Of a stretch of DNA of 64,000 nt, positions 27,192 to 35,586 are shown one piece after another (position 1 is the first letter of the stretch; each line of letters begins with the position of its first letter). The stretch is taken from positions 33,464 to 97,463 of the forward strand of contig JAFGHJ010000027.1 in assembly GCA_016930175.1 (NCBI GenBank), written 5' to 3'. The notes under the pieces were generated by a model. That model worked only from the letters and a program-made list of their open reading frames with translations. It was not told where the DNA came from and did no database searches. The stretch is from Caldifarciminota bacterium (GTDB lineage Bacteria; Hydrothermota; UBA3072). The translations under genes and the position numbers were made by a program.

Positions 27192-28853
27192 TTAGACCTC
27201 GAGCCCTTTTTCTTCAAAGAGATAACGTTTTATTTTTTGGGTTGTGGTTTTGGGGAATTCTTCGTCTCTTATCTTTACTCTTCTGATTCTCTTGAAATCG
27301 GTTAAATCTTCATTTCTTTTTTTTACGACTTCGGTCAGGATTTTATGAGGGTCCCTGTCTTTTATTTTTTGTTTCTCGCAGTATGCATCGAGCTCTTCGT
27401 AATTAGGATAAATAATAGCTACTAATTCTTTGCTTTTTTGGGTTGGACTGGTTTGATATAATACAAGAACTTCTTCAATAAGAGGAGATTCGGATAAGAA
27501 AGTTTCTATTTCTTCGGGATAGATATTTTTCCCGCCTCTGGTAACAATAACCGATTTTTTCCTTCCCGTAATATACAAATAACCATCAGAGTCAATGTAG
27601 CCCATGTCTCCGGTTTTGAACCATTCTCCTTCGAAGACTTCCGCGGTAGCTTCTTCGTTTTTCCAGAAGCCTTTAAAGACCGAATCCCCTTTTACGGCAA
27701 TTTCTCCGATTCCTTTTTCTCCGGGATTAAGTATTTTTACGTCTAAACCCAAAAGCGGCAGTCCTACGGATTGGTTCTTGGGAGCATTTGGAGGATTTAC
27801 GGCGACTACAGGAGAAGTTTCCGTAAGTCCGTATCCCTGAATTAAAGGAAAACCCCACTTTTCAAACTTTTCTGAAACCCATTTTGGCAGAGCGGCGCTG
27901 CCCGGAACTAAAAGTTTTAAATTGTCCAAACCAACCTGTTTTCTTATGGTCGAGTAAAGAAAAGAACCGCTGCCTTTTTTAACTTTATGGAGAAATGTGC
28001 CGACACCATTCAGGGTTCCGAAAAGAACTTTTTTAACTGGCGGAAGTTTACTTATTTCTTTTTCTATTCCCTTTATAAATTTTTCAAGAATTAAAGGTAC
28101 TACAGGAAATATAGTGGGCTGAGTTTTTATGCAGTCTTCTTTTATCTCTTTAGATTTCAGAGAGCGGGCGAGAGTTGCCGAGGCTCCTATATAAAATGGT
28201 GCCAGAATGTTAATGGTCTGGGAAAAGACATGGTTTAGAGGAAGAAGCGAGTAGAATACGTCTTTCGTATTAAAATCTATTGTCTGGCGCAGCATTTCCA
28301 CATTACTTGAAAGATTCCTCTGTGTAAGCACGACCCCTTTGGGAGAGCCGGTTGTTCCTGAAGTATAAAGAATTAAAGCCGTATCGTCGAGAGTTAACTG
28401 AGGTAAAGTGAAATCATCTATTTTAGAGGTTGCCTTTGGCATTTTTAATGGCTTGCTTATTTTAATATCCTGGCTCAATAGCTCTTCTGAAGCAAAAAGG
28501 ATTTTGGCTCCTGAGTTATTCAGAAAGTGATTAACCTCCCTGTAAGTTAGACGATTATCAAGAGGAACACCTATCGCGCCAGCGAACTGTATAGCCAAGT
28601 AAGTTATGACCCATTCAGGATTATAGTGTCCGTATATGGCAACACGATCACCTTTTTCGATATTTTTGGCTTTTATTTCCCTGGCAAGAGAAATTATTAG
28701 GGACGCGAGTTCGTTATAAGTCCATTTTTGTATTTCACCATCGGGTGTTAAAATCTGCAAAGCGGTATTTTCCGGATAAGATTTAACAGTTTTTAAAATA
28801 CTCTGAGGAATAGGAAGTAACTCTTCCGGTTCCTTTATTATTTCCCACTGCAT
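27192..28853 (-). CDS. AMP-dependent acyl-CoA synthetase (long-chain fatty acid type)
   Basis: 553-residue ANL-superfamily ligase that activates a carboxylate with ATP and CoA. The P-loop is YTSGTTGSPKG (163-173); further blocks are NHVFSQTI, VPGSAALPKWV, the adenine motif GYGLTETSP, the hinge YITGRKKSVIVTRGGKNIYPEE, and the C-terminal lysine region PKTTTQKIKRY. Similarity is to FadD/long-chain types, but the acyl preference cannot be read off. The promoter is a perfect TTGACA-17-TATAAT whose -10 ends 6 nt before the ATG, with no ribosome site, so a leaderless message is predicted. Confidence 0.9.
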   Translation of the reverse strand: MQWEIIKEPEELLPIPQSILKTVKSYPENTALQILTPDGEIQKWTYNELASLIISLAREIKAKNIEKGDRVAIYGHYNPEWVITYLAIQFAGAIGVPLDNRLTYREVNHFLNNSGAKILFASEELLSQDIKISKPLKMPKATSKIDDFTLPQLTLDDTALILYTSGTTGSPKGVVLTQRNLSSNVEMLRQTIDFNTKDVFYSLLPLNHVFSQTINILAPFYIGASATLARSLKSKEIKEDCIKTQPTIFPVVPLILEKFIKGIEKEISKLPPVKKVLFGTLNGVGTFLHKVKKGSGSFLYSTIRKQVGLDNLKLLVPGSAALPKWVSEKFEKWGFPLIQGYGLTETSPVVAVNPPNAPKNQSVGLPLLGLDVKILNPGEKGIGEIAVKGDSVFKGFWKNEEATAEVFEGEWFKTGDMGYIDSDGYLYITGRKKSVIVTRGGKNIYPEEIETFLSESPLIEEVLVLYQTSPTQKSKELVAIIYPNYEELDAYCEKQKIKDRDPHKILTEVVKKRNEDLTDFKRIRRVKIRDEEFPKTTTQKIKRYLFEEKGLEV

Positions 28854-28859
28854 ATAAAA

Positions 28860-28888
28860 ATTATATGAAAAAACCCTTTATTTGTCAA
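28860..28888 (-). promoter_or_regulatory. Perfect consensus sigma-70 promoter, leaderless, for acyl-CoA ligase
   Basis: Minus-strand TTGACA (28888-28883), exactly 17 nt, TATAAT (28865-28860), then 6 nt and the ATG at 28853. Full match to consensus in both boxes. The predicted start point coincides with the A of the start codon. Confidence 0.85.
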
Positions 28889-28898
28889 TAACAAAAAT

Positions 28899-28985
28899 CT
28901 AGCCACTGAGGCACTAAGACACAAAGATGCTTTTTGTTTTTCCTACTCAACTATTCGACAATTTAACTATTTAACTCCCAAAATA
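28899..28985. repeat. Dispersed intergenic repeat cluster
   Basis: Contains AGCCACTGAGGCACTAAGAC, ACACAAAGATGCTTTTTGTTT and a tract of the ACTATTCGACAATTTAACTA type. Non-coding; sits between the acyl-CoA ligase promoter and the rhomboid gene. Confidence 0.7.
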
Positions 28986-28999
28986 CTCTGGATTTTGGG

Positions 29000-29584
29000 C
29001 TAATACAATTTTCTTCTCTTCCAGCGTAAGTATATGTATCCTACCGCAAGTCCGCCTAAGTGAGCAAGATGCGCTACGTTTCCTCCTCCTTCAAATAAGA
29101 ATATAAGCTCCATTATTCCAAATATCCAGACCGCATATTTTGCGTCGATAGGAATTAAAAGAGGAAATATTATTAATTTTGTTCTGGGGAAAGTTAACCC
29201 GAAGGCGAGAAGTATTCCAAAAACAGCTCCGGAAGCTCCGACTACGGGGATAGTCGAATTCATGTTGAATAAAGAGTATATAAGTGCGGCTCCGATTCCG
29301 CATATAAAGTAATATTTGTAGAATTCCTTAGTTCCCCATAAATATTCGAGTTCTCTTCCGAACATCCAGAGGATATACATATTAATTATAAGATGAAAGA
29401 ATCCTCCGTGCAGAAACATGTATGTTATGCCCTGCCAGATGTAGCCCTTCATAAATTCTTTTGGTATCAAAGCAAAATAAACGGTGAAAGGCATAATGTT
29501 GTCAAGAAGAAGCTGAATTATAAAAACTAAGACATTTGCAATTATAAGATTCTTAAGTCCGTTTTGCGTTTCTCTTATTCTCAT
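29000..29584 (-). CDS. Rhomboid family intramembrane serine protease
   Basis: 194 residues with six predicted membrane helices. The catalytic Ser118 is in GASGAVFGIL and the catalytic His175 in HLAHLGGLAVG; HLIINMYILWMFG (64-76) is the typical helix-2 block, and WQGITYMFLHGGFFH the L1-side motif. It cleaves transmembrane substrates within the inner membrane; the substrate is unknown. AGGAG lies 7 nt before the ATG. It is the last gene of the apbE operon, 40 nt after DUF4321. Confidence 0.93.
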   Translation of the reverse strand: MRIRETQNGLKNLIIANVLVFIIQLLLDNIMPFTVYFALIPKEFMKGYIWQGITYMFLHGGFFHLIINMYILWMFGRELEYLWGTKEFYKYYFICGIGAALIYSLFNMNSTIPVVGASGAVFGILLAFGLTFPRTKLIIFPLLIPIDAKYAVWIFGIMELIFLFEGGGNVAHLAHLGGLAVGYIYLRWKRRKLY

Positions 29585-29624
29585 ATTATCTCCTTATTTA
29601 GTAAAATCCACAAAAGAGTTCTTT

Positions 29625-29894
29625 CTAATACAACCATTTTAGAGAGTACCCGAGTATGAGTACTCCAATAAAGCCGAACAGATTTATTTTTATCATGAAG
29701 CCTAAAACTATTGTAAAAATATGTAAGTCCAAACTGATTGGATGAAATCCGATTTTCAAGGGTGTGGTCATAACTGTTTTTACAGCTCCATCAGGCAATG
29801 CCATACCCAGTAAATCTCCGATGAAACTTCCCAGTATTAAACCCATTAATAAAATGAACATTGTTAAAGGTATATTTTCCTTTAATCTACGCAA
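29625..29894 (-). CDS. DUF4321 membrane protein
   Basis: 89 residues with two hydrophobic segments (about 11-32 and 58-85). The pattern GLILGSFIGDLLG, then PLKIGFHPISLDLHIFTIVLGFMI, is that of DUF4321. Function is unknown; the family often sits beside ECF/Gx-type transporter genes. It overlaps the Gx transporter gene by 13 nt. Confidence 0.8.
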   Translation of the reverse strand: MRRLKENIPLTMFILLMGLILGSFIGDLLGMALPDGAVKTVMTTPLKIGFHPISLDLHIFTIVLGFMIKINLFGFIGVLILGYSLKWLY

Positions 29895-30397
29895 AGTTTA
29901 TACCTCCTGTTAATCTTTAAATATATTAAATAAGTTGAAGTACCGGTTATTGAACCCGTAATTATTGAAGATAGAACATAAATAGGGGCGATACGAAAGA
30001 AAGAAACCCCCGGAAGAAAAATAGATACGGCAATAATTAGTTGAATTATTACGTTAGCTTCTGCACCTATCATACTTATTCCCAGTAGACTAAAAGGTAA
30101 ACGTGTATGTATAACTAGCCACATTATAAAAGTGCTTAATACTGTTCCGCTTATTGAAAAGATAAAACTCGGGGTAAGTAATCTTGCGAGTATCAAGCTC
30201 CCTACTATCGATTTCAATATTCCTATTAAAAGAGCTTCCTTCAAACCAAAGAAAATAAGAGCCAATAGAATAAATATATTGGCAAGCCCAAGGCGAATTC
30301 CGGGTATCGGGGTCGGAAATAAGCTTTCTATTACGAATATTGATATAGAAGCTGCTGTAAATACTGAGATATATGCTATTTTATTCAGTGATTGCAT
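29882..30397 (-). CDS. Gx transporter family protein (HepI/PF07456-like)
   Basis: 171 residues, five to six membrane helices, with the marker LFPTPIPGIRLGLANIFILLA near the N terminus; the motif RLGLAN is diagnostic. These proteins resemble substrate-binding S components of ECF transporters and were once annotated as heptaprenyl diphosphate synthase component I. The substrate is unproven. It overlaps NusG domain II by 17 nt upstream and DUF4321 by 13 nt downstream, in an operon with apbE. Confidence 0.83.
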   Translation of the reverse strand: MQSLNKIAYISVFTAASISIFVIESLFPTPIPGIRLGLANIFILLALIFFGLKEALLIGILKSIVGSLILARLLTPSFIFSISGTVLSTFIMWLVIHTRLPFSLLGISMIGAEANVIIQLIIAVSIFLPGVSFFRIAPIYVLSSIITGSITGTSTYLIYLKINRRYKLCVD

Positions 30398-30743
30398 CGT
30401 ACTCTTTTCCTGTTATTTTAATTACAACTCTATTTGGAACACAAATGATAAAATCTCCTTTTTTTGATATCCAGCCTTTTTTTTCACAACTTTTTAATGG
30501 ACAGGGTGAGTTTTGAATTCTTACTCTCCCGTCTCTGATTACAACTTTTGCCTCTCCGAGTTTCCCGTTAACGATAATTTCCTTATCTTGGTTCAAAGGA
30601 TAAACAAAATTGTTAGTTTTGTCAACACTTATAATTACTTTTTCTCCCTGGTTTTTTGGAAGAAAAACAACAAAAAATAGGAAAAAAATTATAATAAATA
30701 TATCGCCTATTCTTAAAGGACGAAATCGACTTTTCTGCCGCAA
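30381..30743 (-). CDS. NusG domain II-containing small secreted/anchored protein
   Basis: 120 residues: one N-terminal hydrophobic segment (about 10-29) and an extracytoplasmic NusG_II domain with ANVxGxLG-type strand EIIVNGKLGEAKVVIRDG, then RIQNSPCPLKSCEKKGWI and FIICVPNRVVIKITG. The paired cysteines CPLKSC are conserved in the family. Such proteins are neighbours of Gx transporters and ApbE in many genomes. The start lies 31 nt inside amrS. Confidence 0.82.
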   Translation of the reverse strand: MRQKSRFRPLRIGDIFIIIFFLFFVVFLPKNQGEKVIISVDKTNNFVYPLNQDKEIIVNGKLGEAKVVIRDGRVRIQNSPCPLKSCEKKGWISKKGDFIICVPNRVVIKITGKEYDAITE

Positions 30744-31696
30744 TTAGAACATTTATCCTTATTTATACCGGTTATCTTAACAGTATATCCTGATCTTTCT
30801 ACTAAAGTATTAGAGCAATCCGGACAATAAGTATCTTCGCATCCTTCAATAGGCGCGTTTCCTATATATACGTAATAAAGGTGTTTTCTTGCTGTATCAT
30901 ATGCTTTTTTTAAGGTGTCTATTGGAGTTGGCGGTTTATCGTAATCGTTATGTGGAAAATATCGTGAGATGTGCAGGGGAATTGTTTTATCTATTGAGGC
31001 TAAATATCTAGACAAATCTTCGATTTCCGTATCATTGTCGCCCGGGATTAAAAGATTCGTTACTTCAATGTGTATTATCGCGGAAGCTTTTTCAATAGTT
31101 CTTTTTGTAACTTCAAGATCTCCTTTGAGGACTTTATGATAATATTCAGAGCTCATCGATTTTAAATCTATGTTCATCGCGCTTATTATTTCAAGCAACT
31201 CGTCCAGAGGTTTTTCTGAAATAAACCCATTTGTTACCATCACAAGATCTATTCCTTTCTCTTTTGCGTATTTAGAAGTATCTTTTATAAATTCGAACCA
31301 GATAATGGGTTCTGCGTAAGTAAAGGCTATGGAAGGAGTGTTATACTCTTTTGCCAGAGAAACAAGCTCTTGGGGAGTTATTTCTCTTGTTACCGCTTTT
31401 TTAAAAGATATAGTGTAATTCTGACAATAAGGACAACGCATATTGCAGCCGTTCGGGGAAACTGAAAGAATTTCACTACCGGGGCGAAAATGAAAGAGAG
31501 GTTTTTTCTCAATTGGATCTACTGCTAACGATGTCGTTCTGCCGTAATTTTGCGCGTATAAAGTTCCGTCTTCGTTTTTCCTTGCCCAGCATATTCCTTC
31601 ACCTCCAGGAGGTATAGCACACTGGTGCGGGCAAAGATTGCACCTTGCGACCAGATTCTCTGTTATTTCGTAATATTCCGCTTCTCTTTTATTCAT
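30713..31696 (-). CDS. amrS: AmmeMemoRadiSam-system radical SAM enzyme
   Basis: 327 residues. The radical SAM cluster motif is CNMRCPYC (Cys84, Cys88, Cys91). An N-terminal cysteine group (19, 22, 26, 36) and a C-terminal zinc-ribbon-like group (CPDCSNTLVERSGY, CSNCGRK) are family features. Other blocks are PIEKKPLFHF, FTYAEPIIWFEF and NIDLKSM. The usual partners MEMO1 and AMMECR1 are not in the window. The gene overlaps apbE by 8 nt. The reaction is not established. Confidence 0.88.
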   Translation of the reverse strand: MNKREAEYYEITENLVARCNLCPHQCAIPPGGEGICWARKNEDGTLYAQNYGRTTSLAVDPIEKKPLFHFRPGSEILSVSPNGCNMRCPYCQNYTISFKKAVTREITPQELVSLAKEYNTPSIAFTYAEPIIWFEFIKDTSKYAKEKGIDLVMVTNGFISEKPLDELLEIISAMNIDLKSMSSEYYHKVLKGDLEVTKRTIEKASAIIHIEVTNLLIPGDNDTEIEDLSRYLASIDKTIPLHISRYFPHNDYDKPPTPIDTLKKAYDTARKHLYYVYIGNAPIEGCEDTYCPDCSNTLVERSGYTVKITGINKDKCSNCGRKVDFVL

Positions 31697-32633
31697 AAAT
31701 ATTTAACTTATTATCAGCTATAAATTTACGAATATTCCCGGAAGTGTCAACCAGCATAGCTTCAATATCATTATCGTTTGTGTAGCTAATTGCTTTTTCC
31801 ATTCCCATTGCAACAAGCGCGGTAGTAATGCAGTCTCCTTCGATACCTTTTTTTACAACAACCGTAGCCGAGGCTATTTCTCTCGCGGGGTAACCCGTAA
31901 AAGGATCTACGATATGGTGATATCGTGTTCCGTTAATCATAAAATATCTTTCGTAGTCTCCGGAGGTAAATACAAAACAGTCATTAACAATTAGAGTACC
32001 TATTATACCGTTCTCGTCTCTGGGATTTCTTATACCGATGATCCAATTGTCTTTGCCTTTTTTCTTGCCAACTAAAAGTACATCCCCTCCCGCGTCTATC
32101 AAAGCCGAGCGGATGTTATGTTTTTTCAATATACTTTTTGCTCTGTCTAAAGCGTATCCTTTTGCCGCTCCACCGAGATTCAGAGAAAAATCTTTCGGAA
32201 TTATAAGTGTATCTTTTTTTATTTTTATTTTTCTGTAATCTACGAGGGGCAGAAGTAATTTTATATCGTTTTGAGAGGGGAGAGTAGGCTCTTTGAAGTA
32301 ATTCCATCTTTTAAGTATTGGGTCGATCGAAAGGTCAAAATACCCGTTAGTTTTTTCTGAGAAATAAAGAGATTTTTCTATTATTCTTATGGAAGTGGTA
32401 TCTAATATGCCTTTTTTTATACCCTGTACTTTTAGAGAGTCTATTCTTTCAAATTCGGACTTGATTTCATTTATTGCATTTTTTGCCAGTATTGGATTTC
32501 TGGAATAAATCTTCCCTGTTACATAGGTATCGAAGTAGAAATCTTCGAATGTGAATTCTTTAGGATTTAAGAAAAAAAGAAAAAAAGCTATTGCTAAAAA
32601 CGCAATGATTAATAGCAGGCGTTTTAAACCCAT
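31689..32633 (-). CDS. apbE: FAD:protein FMN transferase
   Basis: 314 residues. ApbE transfers FMN from FAD onto a Thr/Ser of exported flavoproteins. Markers are TYVTGKIYSR, LNLGGAAKGYALDRA, ALIDAGGDVLLVG, RNPRD, FVFTSGDYERYF and HHIVDPFTGYPA, with the metal/FAD-contact Thr in DCITTALVAMG. An N-terminal membrane segment (about 3-22) without a lipobox Cys anchors it at the periplasmic face. GTG 32639 is possible, but ATG 32633 after a G-rich stretch is preferred. First gene of the amrS-NusG_II-Gx-DUF4321-rhomboid operon. Candidate targets are the propeller proteins at 18830 and 22318. Confidence 0.92.
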   Translation of the reverse strand: MGLKRLLLIIAFLAIAFFLFFLNPKEFTFEDFYFDTYVTGKIYSRNPILAKNAINEIKSEFERIDSLKVQGIKKGILDTTSIRIIEKSLYFSEKTNGYFDLSIDPILKRWNYFKEPTLPSQNDIKLLLPLVDYRKIKIKKDTLIIPKDFSLNLGGAAKGYALDRAKSILKKHNIRSALIDAGGDVLLVGKKKGKDNWIIGIRNPRDENGIIGTLIVNDCFVFTSGDYERYFMINGTRYHHIVDPFTGYPAREIASATVVVKKGIEGDCITTALVAMGMEKAISYTNDNDIEAMLVDTSGNIRKFIADNKLNIYE

Positions 32634-32750
32634 CCCCACCCCAAAATGTTCTCACACAAAGAACACGGAGAACACAAAGAAACAATTTTTTTTATGTTGT
32701 TCTTGAACACTCCAACACTCCAACGCACTAACGCTCCAACTAAATTTAAC
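32634..32750. repeat. Dispersed intergenic repeat cluster
   Basis: CACACAAAGAACACGGAGAA and a CAACACTCCAACGCACTAAC stretch. Any promoter of the apbE operon must lie here or further right; no TTGACA is seen in this gap. Confidence 0.7.
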
Positions 32751-32779
32751 TCTATACTCATAATGGAGTTAAATTTAAA

Positions 32780-33976
32780 TTAGCTTTCAAAAACGTCTTT
32801 TACCTGTTCGAAGGCCCAGTCCAGTTCGTCTTTGGTGATAACAAGCGGCGGAGCAAAACGTATCACAACGCCATGCGTTTCTTTACAGAGAAGTCCTTTT
32901 TCTTTAAGTTTCTCCGCGTATGGTCGCGCTTTTTCATTTAATTCTAAACCAATTAAAAGACCTTTACCACGTACTTCCTTAATAACTGGATTCTCCAATG
33001 ATCGTAGTTTATCCATAAAATAATTGCCTAATTTAAGAGCTTTTCCCGGTAAGTCTTCTTCTATGAGATAATCGAGTGCGGCAAGACCTACTGCAGCGGC
33101 TATTGGATTTCCGCCAAAGGTTGAACCGTGATCTCCGGGATTGAACACTCCCAAAACTTTTTTTGAAGATGCGAATATCGAAACTGGATACACTCCTCCG
33201 CCTAAAGCTTTTCCGAGGATTATTCCGTCCGGTTTTGCGTTTTCCCATTCCCAGGCAAACATTTTTCCGGTTCTGCCAAGTCCGCATTGTATTTCATCGA
33301 ATATAAGAAGTACATTGTTTTTCTTGCATATTTCCTTAACTTTTTTTAAGTACCCTTCAGGCGGTACGACTATTCCGCCTTCGCCCTGAATCGGCTCGAC
33401 AAGAACTCCGGCTGTGTTTTCATTGATTGCGTTTTCTATTGCTTTCGCATCGCCATAGGGAACAATAGGAAAACCTGGAGTCATAGGTCCGAATCCGTCT
33501 CTGTATTGTTCTTCAGTCGATAAGGAAATTATGGTTATTGTTCTTCCGTGGAAATTATTGCTACAAGCAATAATTTCCGCTTTATTTTCAGGTATACCTT
33601 TAACCTTATGCCCCCATTTTCTGGTTGCCTTAAGGGCTGTTTCTACACCTTCTGCTCCGGTATTCATGGGAAGTGCCATTTCCATACCCGTAACCTCGCA
33701 TACTTTTTTTAAGAACAAAGGCAGCTGATCATTTCTGAATGCTCGAGAAGTAAGGGTGAGTTTATCAAGCTGTTCTTTCATTTTTTTAATAATTACCGGA
33801 TTACGGTGCCCATGATTCAAAGCTGAATAGGAAGAAAGCATATCCATGTATTTGTTCCCTTCCACGTCCCATACCCATACACCCTCTCCTTTATTCAAAA
33901 CTACATCAAGAGGCTTGTAATTGTGGGCTCCGTATGTATCATCCATTTCCATCAAATCCTTGGCAGAATAGTCCAT
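32780..33976 (-). CDS. rocD: Ornithine--oxo-acid transaminase
   Basis: 398-residue class-III PLP aminotransferase matching ornithine aminotransferase: GAHNYKPLDVVLNKGEG near the N terminus, SSYSALNHGHR, NTGAEGVETALK, NNFHGRT, EPIQGEGG, FDEIQCGLGRTGK and the PLP lysine Lys256 in ILGKALGGG, then STFGGNPIAAAV. It converts ornithine plus 2-oxoglutarate to glutamate semialdehyde (proline/arginine metabolism). Motif spacing fits RocD better than acetylornithine aminotransferase. A ribosome site AGGAGG precedes the ATG. Confidence 0.92.
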   Translation of the reverse strand: MDYSAKDLMEMDDTYGAHNYKPLDVVLNKGEGVWVWDVEGNKYMDMLSSYSALNHGHRNPVIIKKMKEQLDKLTLTSRAFRNDQLPLFLKKVCEVTGMEMALPMNTGAEGVETALKATRKWGHKVKGIPENKAEIIACSNNFHGRTITIISLSTEEQYRDGFGPMTPGFPIVPYGDAKAIENAINENTAGVLVEPIQGEGGIVVPPEGYLKKVKEICKKNNVLLIFDEIQCGLGRTGKMFAWEWENAKPDGIILGKALGGGVYPVSIFASSKKVLGVFNPGDHGSTFGGNPIAAAVGLAALDYLIEEDLPGKALKLGNYFMDKLRSLENPVIKEVRGKGLLIGLELNEKARPYAEKLKEKGLLCKETHGVVIRFAPPLVITKDELDWAFEQVKDVFES

Positions 33977-34066
33977 TAATTTCCTCCTTTTACGAGTATA
34001 TATACTTTTTTGTTTTAGTTCTACTCCCCAAATTTATGAATATTTATTCACTAATATGCAGTTTTT

Positions 34067-34094
34067 AAAATAGGCGTATTTTTTCAATTGTCAA
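34067..34094 (-). promoter_or_regulatory. Sigma-70 promoter for rocD
   Basis: Minus-strand TTGACA (34094-34089), 16 nt, TATTTT (34072-34067); about 90 nt from the rocD start. Confidence 0.6.
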
Positions 34095-34104
34095 GTCCCT
34101 TCTT

Positions 34105-34170
34105 TAGGGTTTAGGATTTGGGATTTAGTTTTGACTCGTGCCTCTTGACTGGTGACTCAAGACTGCATTT
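34105..34170. repeat. Dispersed intergenic repeat (GGATTTAG / GACTGGTGACTC type)
   Basis: Same two-part structure as the repeat at 27070-27175: a GGTTTAGGATTTGGGATTTA tract followed by GACTCGTGCCTCTTGACTGG and TGACTCAAGACT. Confidence 0.7.
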
Positions 34171-34198
34171 TTGAGCCTTCAAGGTTTAAAAACAACCA

Positions 34199-34227
34199 TT
34201 GACATTTTGTTTTGTTTTTCTTATTCT
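34199..34227 (+). promoter_or_regulatory. Sigma-70 promoter for RDD gene
   Basis: TTGACA (34199-34204), 17 nt T-rich spacer, TATTCT (34222-34227); 51 nt before the RDD start. Confidence 0.65.
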
Positions 34228-34278
34228 TCGTAGAAGTTAAGTGACATTCGAATCTGGAATATTAATTAGGAGGTTTTT

Positions 34279-34827
34279 ATGGTTTGTTCAAAGTGTGGAG
34301 CGCAGAACCCGGATGATGCGAATTTTTGTATTGGTTGTGGCGCTAAATTTATTAGTAGAAGTGAGAATATTTCTTCAGCGTCTTATTCAGGCTTTGGGAG
34401 TTTCTGGGAGCGTTTCCTCGCTTATTTAATCGATAGTGCGATTTTAACCCTTGGTTCAGTTGTTATTGTTTTTTTTGGAGCGTTTTTTATCGGCTTTATT
34501 TTGGCTCTTATTGGAATGGAAGTAGAAAAGATGGAAAATTTCTTTGTGGGGGTTTATTATATATTAGCATTTGTATTATGCTGGTTTTACTTTACGATAA
34601 TGGAAAGTTCTAAATTACAGGCAACTCTTGGTAAGAAGATTTGTTATCTTGTTGTTACGGATACGTCCGGGAATAGAATTACGTTTGCAAAGGCGAACTC
34701 AAGATTCTGGAGTAAGTTTATATCTGGTGCAATATTTTGCATTGGGTATATAATGGCAGCCTTTACGGAAAAACATCAGGCTCTACATGATATAATTGCG
34801 GGTACAATTGTTGTGAAGAAAAATTGA
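34279..34827 (+). CDS. Zinc-ribbon RDD family membrane protein
   Basis: 182 residues. An N-terminal zinc ribbon (CSKCGAQNPDDANFCIGCG, Cys3/6/17/20) is followed by an RDD domain: GSFWERFLAYLIDSAILTLG with the Arg and Asp of the family name, three hydrophobic helices, ATLGKKICYLVVTD and a late HQALHDIIAGTIVV. RDD proteins are small integral membrane proteins; transport is suspected, but the substrate is unknown. AGGAGG 6 nt upstream fixes the start. Confidence 0.9.
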   Translation: MVCSKCGAQNPDDANFCIGCGAKFISRSENISSASYSGFGSFWERFLAYLIDSAILTLGSVVIVFFGAFFIGFILALIGMEVEKMENFFVGVYYILAFVLCWFYFTIMESSKLQATLGKKICYLVVTDTSGNRITFAKANSRFWSKFISGAIFCIGYIMAAFTEKHQALHDIIAGTIVVKKN

Positions 34828-34919
34828 ATTGTAATTATTTAAAGATCACAACCTATTTACTCCACGGAAACCAAGTGATTTTTCTTGGCTATCGATAAGA
34901 TTGTTAGAAGGTTAGGATG

Positions 34920-34970
34920 ACAAAACAAAAGAGACTTTGTGTCTTGGTGCCTTAGTGGCAAAAATAAAAT
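34920..34970. repeat. Dispersed intergenic repeat (TTGGTGCCTTAGTGGC type)
   Basis: Contains GACTTTGTGTCTTGGTGCCT followed by TAGTGGCAAAAAT, the reverse complement of the GCCACTGAGGCACTAAGACA form at 28899. It runs up to the start codon of the next gene. Confidence 0.7.
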
Positions 34971-35339
34971 ATGGAATTTGAAGAATTTGAAAAAGTTGTT
35001 AATGAAATTTTAAAAGATATCCCTGAAGAATACAGACAAGTCCTGCGTGATGAACGCATTGAAGTTATTTGCAGGGAATATGTTCCGATGGGCGTAAGAC
35101 AGCAGTTTCCGGGAAAAATCGTTTTTGGATTATTTGCCGGGATTTCGAAAAATAAAAAAACAACACTTTCTGTTCAGGTTCAGCCAACAAGGATTGAGAT
35201 TTACAAAGAAAGTTTTGAAATTGTTTTTGGCAGAAAAATGACCGGTGAAATGAAAGGACAAATTTACAGAACACTGGTTCACGAAATAGCCCATTATTTT
35301 GGTTTTAATGAAGAAGAAGTTCGTTTTAGAGGTTACTAA
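34971..35339 (+). CDS. Zincin-like metallopeptidase family protein (PF06262-like)
   Basis: 122 residues, compact. The metal motif is HEIAHYFGFNEEE (HExxHxxGxxE, near residue 104-116), preceded by RTLV. The N-terminal half FEEFEKVVNEILKDIPEEYR is typical of the small MPN/zincin-1 family found near ribosome- or peptide-related genes in many bacteria. Proteolytic activity has not been shown. There is no clear ribosome site; repeat DNA abuts the ATG. Confidence 0.85.
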   Translation: MEFEEFEKVVNEILKDIPEEYRQVLRDERIEVICREYVPMGVRQQFPGKIVFGLFAGISKNKKTTLSVQVQPTRIEIYKESFEIVFGRKMTGEMKGQIYRTLVHEIAHYFGFNEEEVRFRGY

Positions 35340-35586
35340 ATATTAGCCACGGATTTACACGGATGAACACTGATTAAAAAAAATTCATCTTTTTTTTAAA
35401 AGCCAACAGCCGAAGACAAAGAGCTGTTTTTAAAAAAAATGTTGACAAAAGAAAAAACAGCTTATGTAAGCCGCTTACCGCTTTCGACTGACCGTAAATA
35501 AAAAAATCGCAGTGTTTTTTACTAAACAATATATAAATCTCTGTGACCTCTGTGGTAAATATTTTTATGTGGGGTGTGGTGTGGGC

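Larger units (their letters stand above)
33977..34278. other. Divergent intergenic region, rocD / RDD protein
   Basis: 302 nt holding a minus-strand promoter for rocD (34067-34094), a block of TTTAGGATTTGGGATTTAG and TTGACTGGTGACTCAAGACT repeats (34105-34170) and a plus-strand promoter for the RDD gene (34199-34227). I see no gene in it. Confidence 0.6.
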
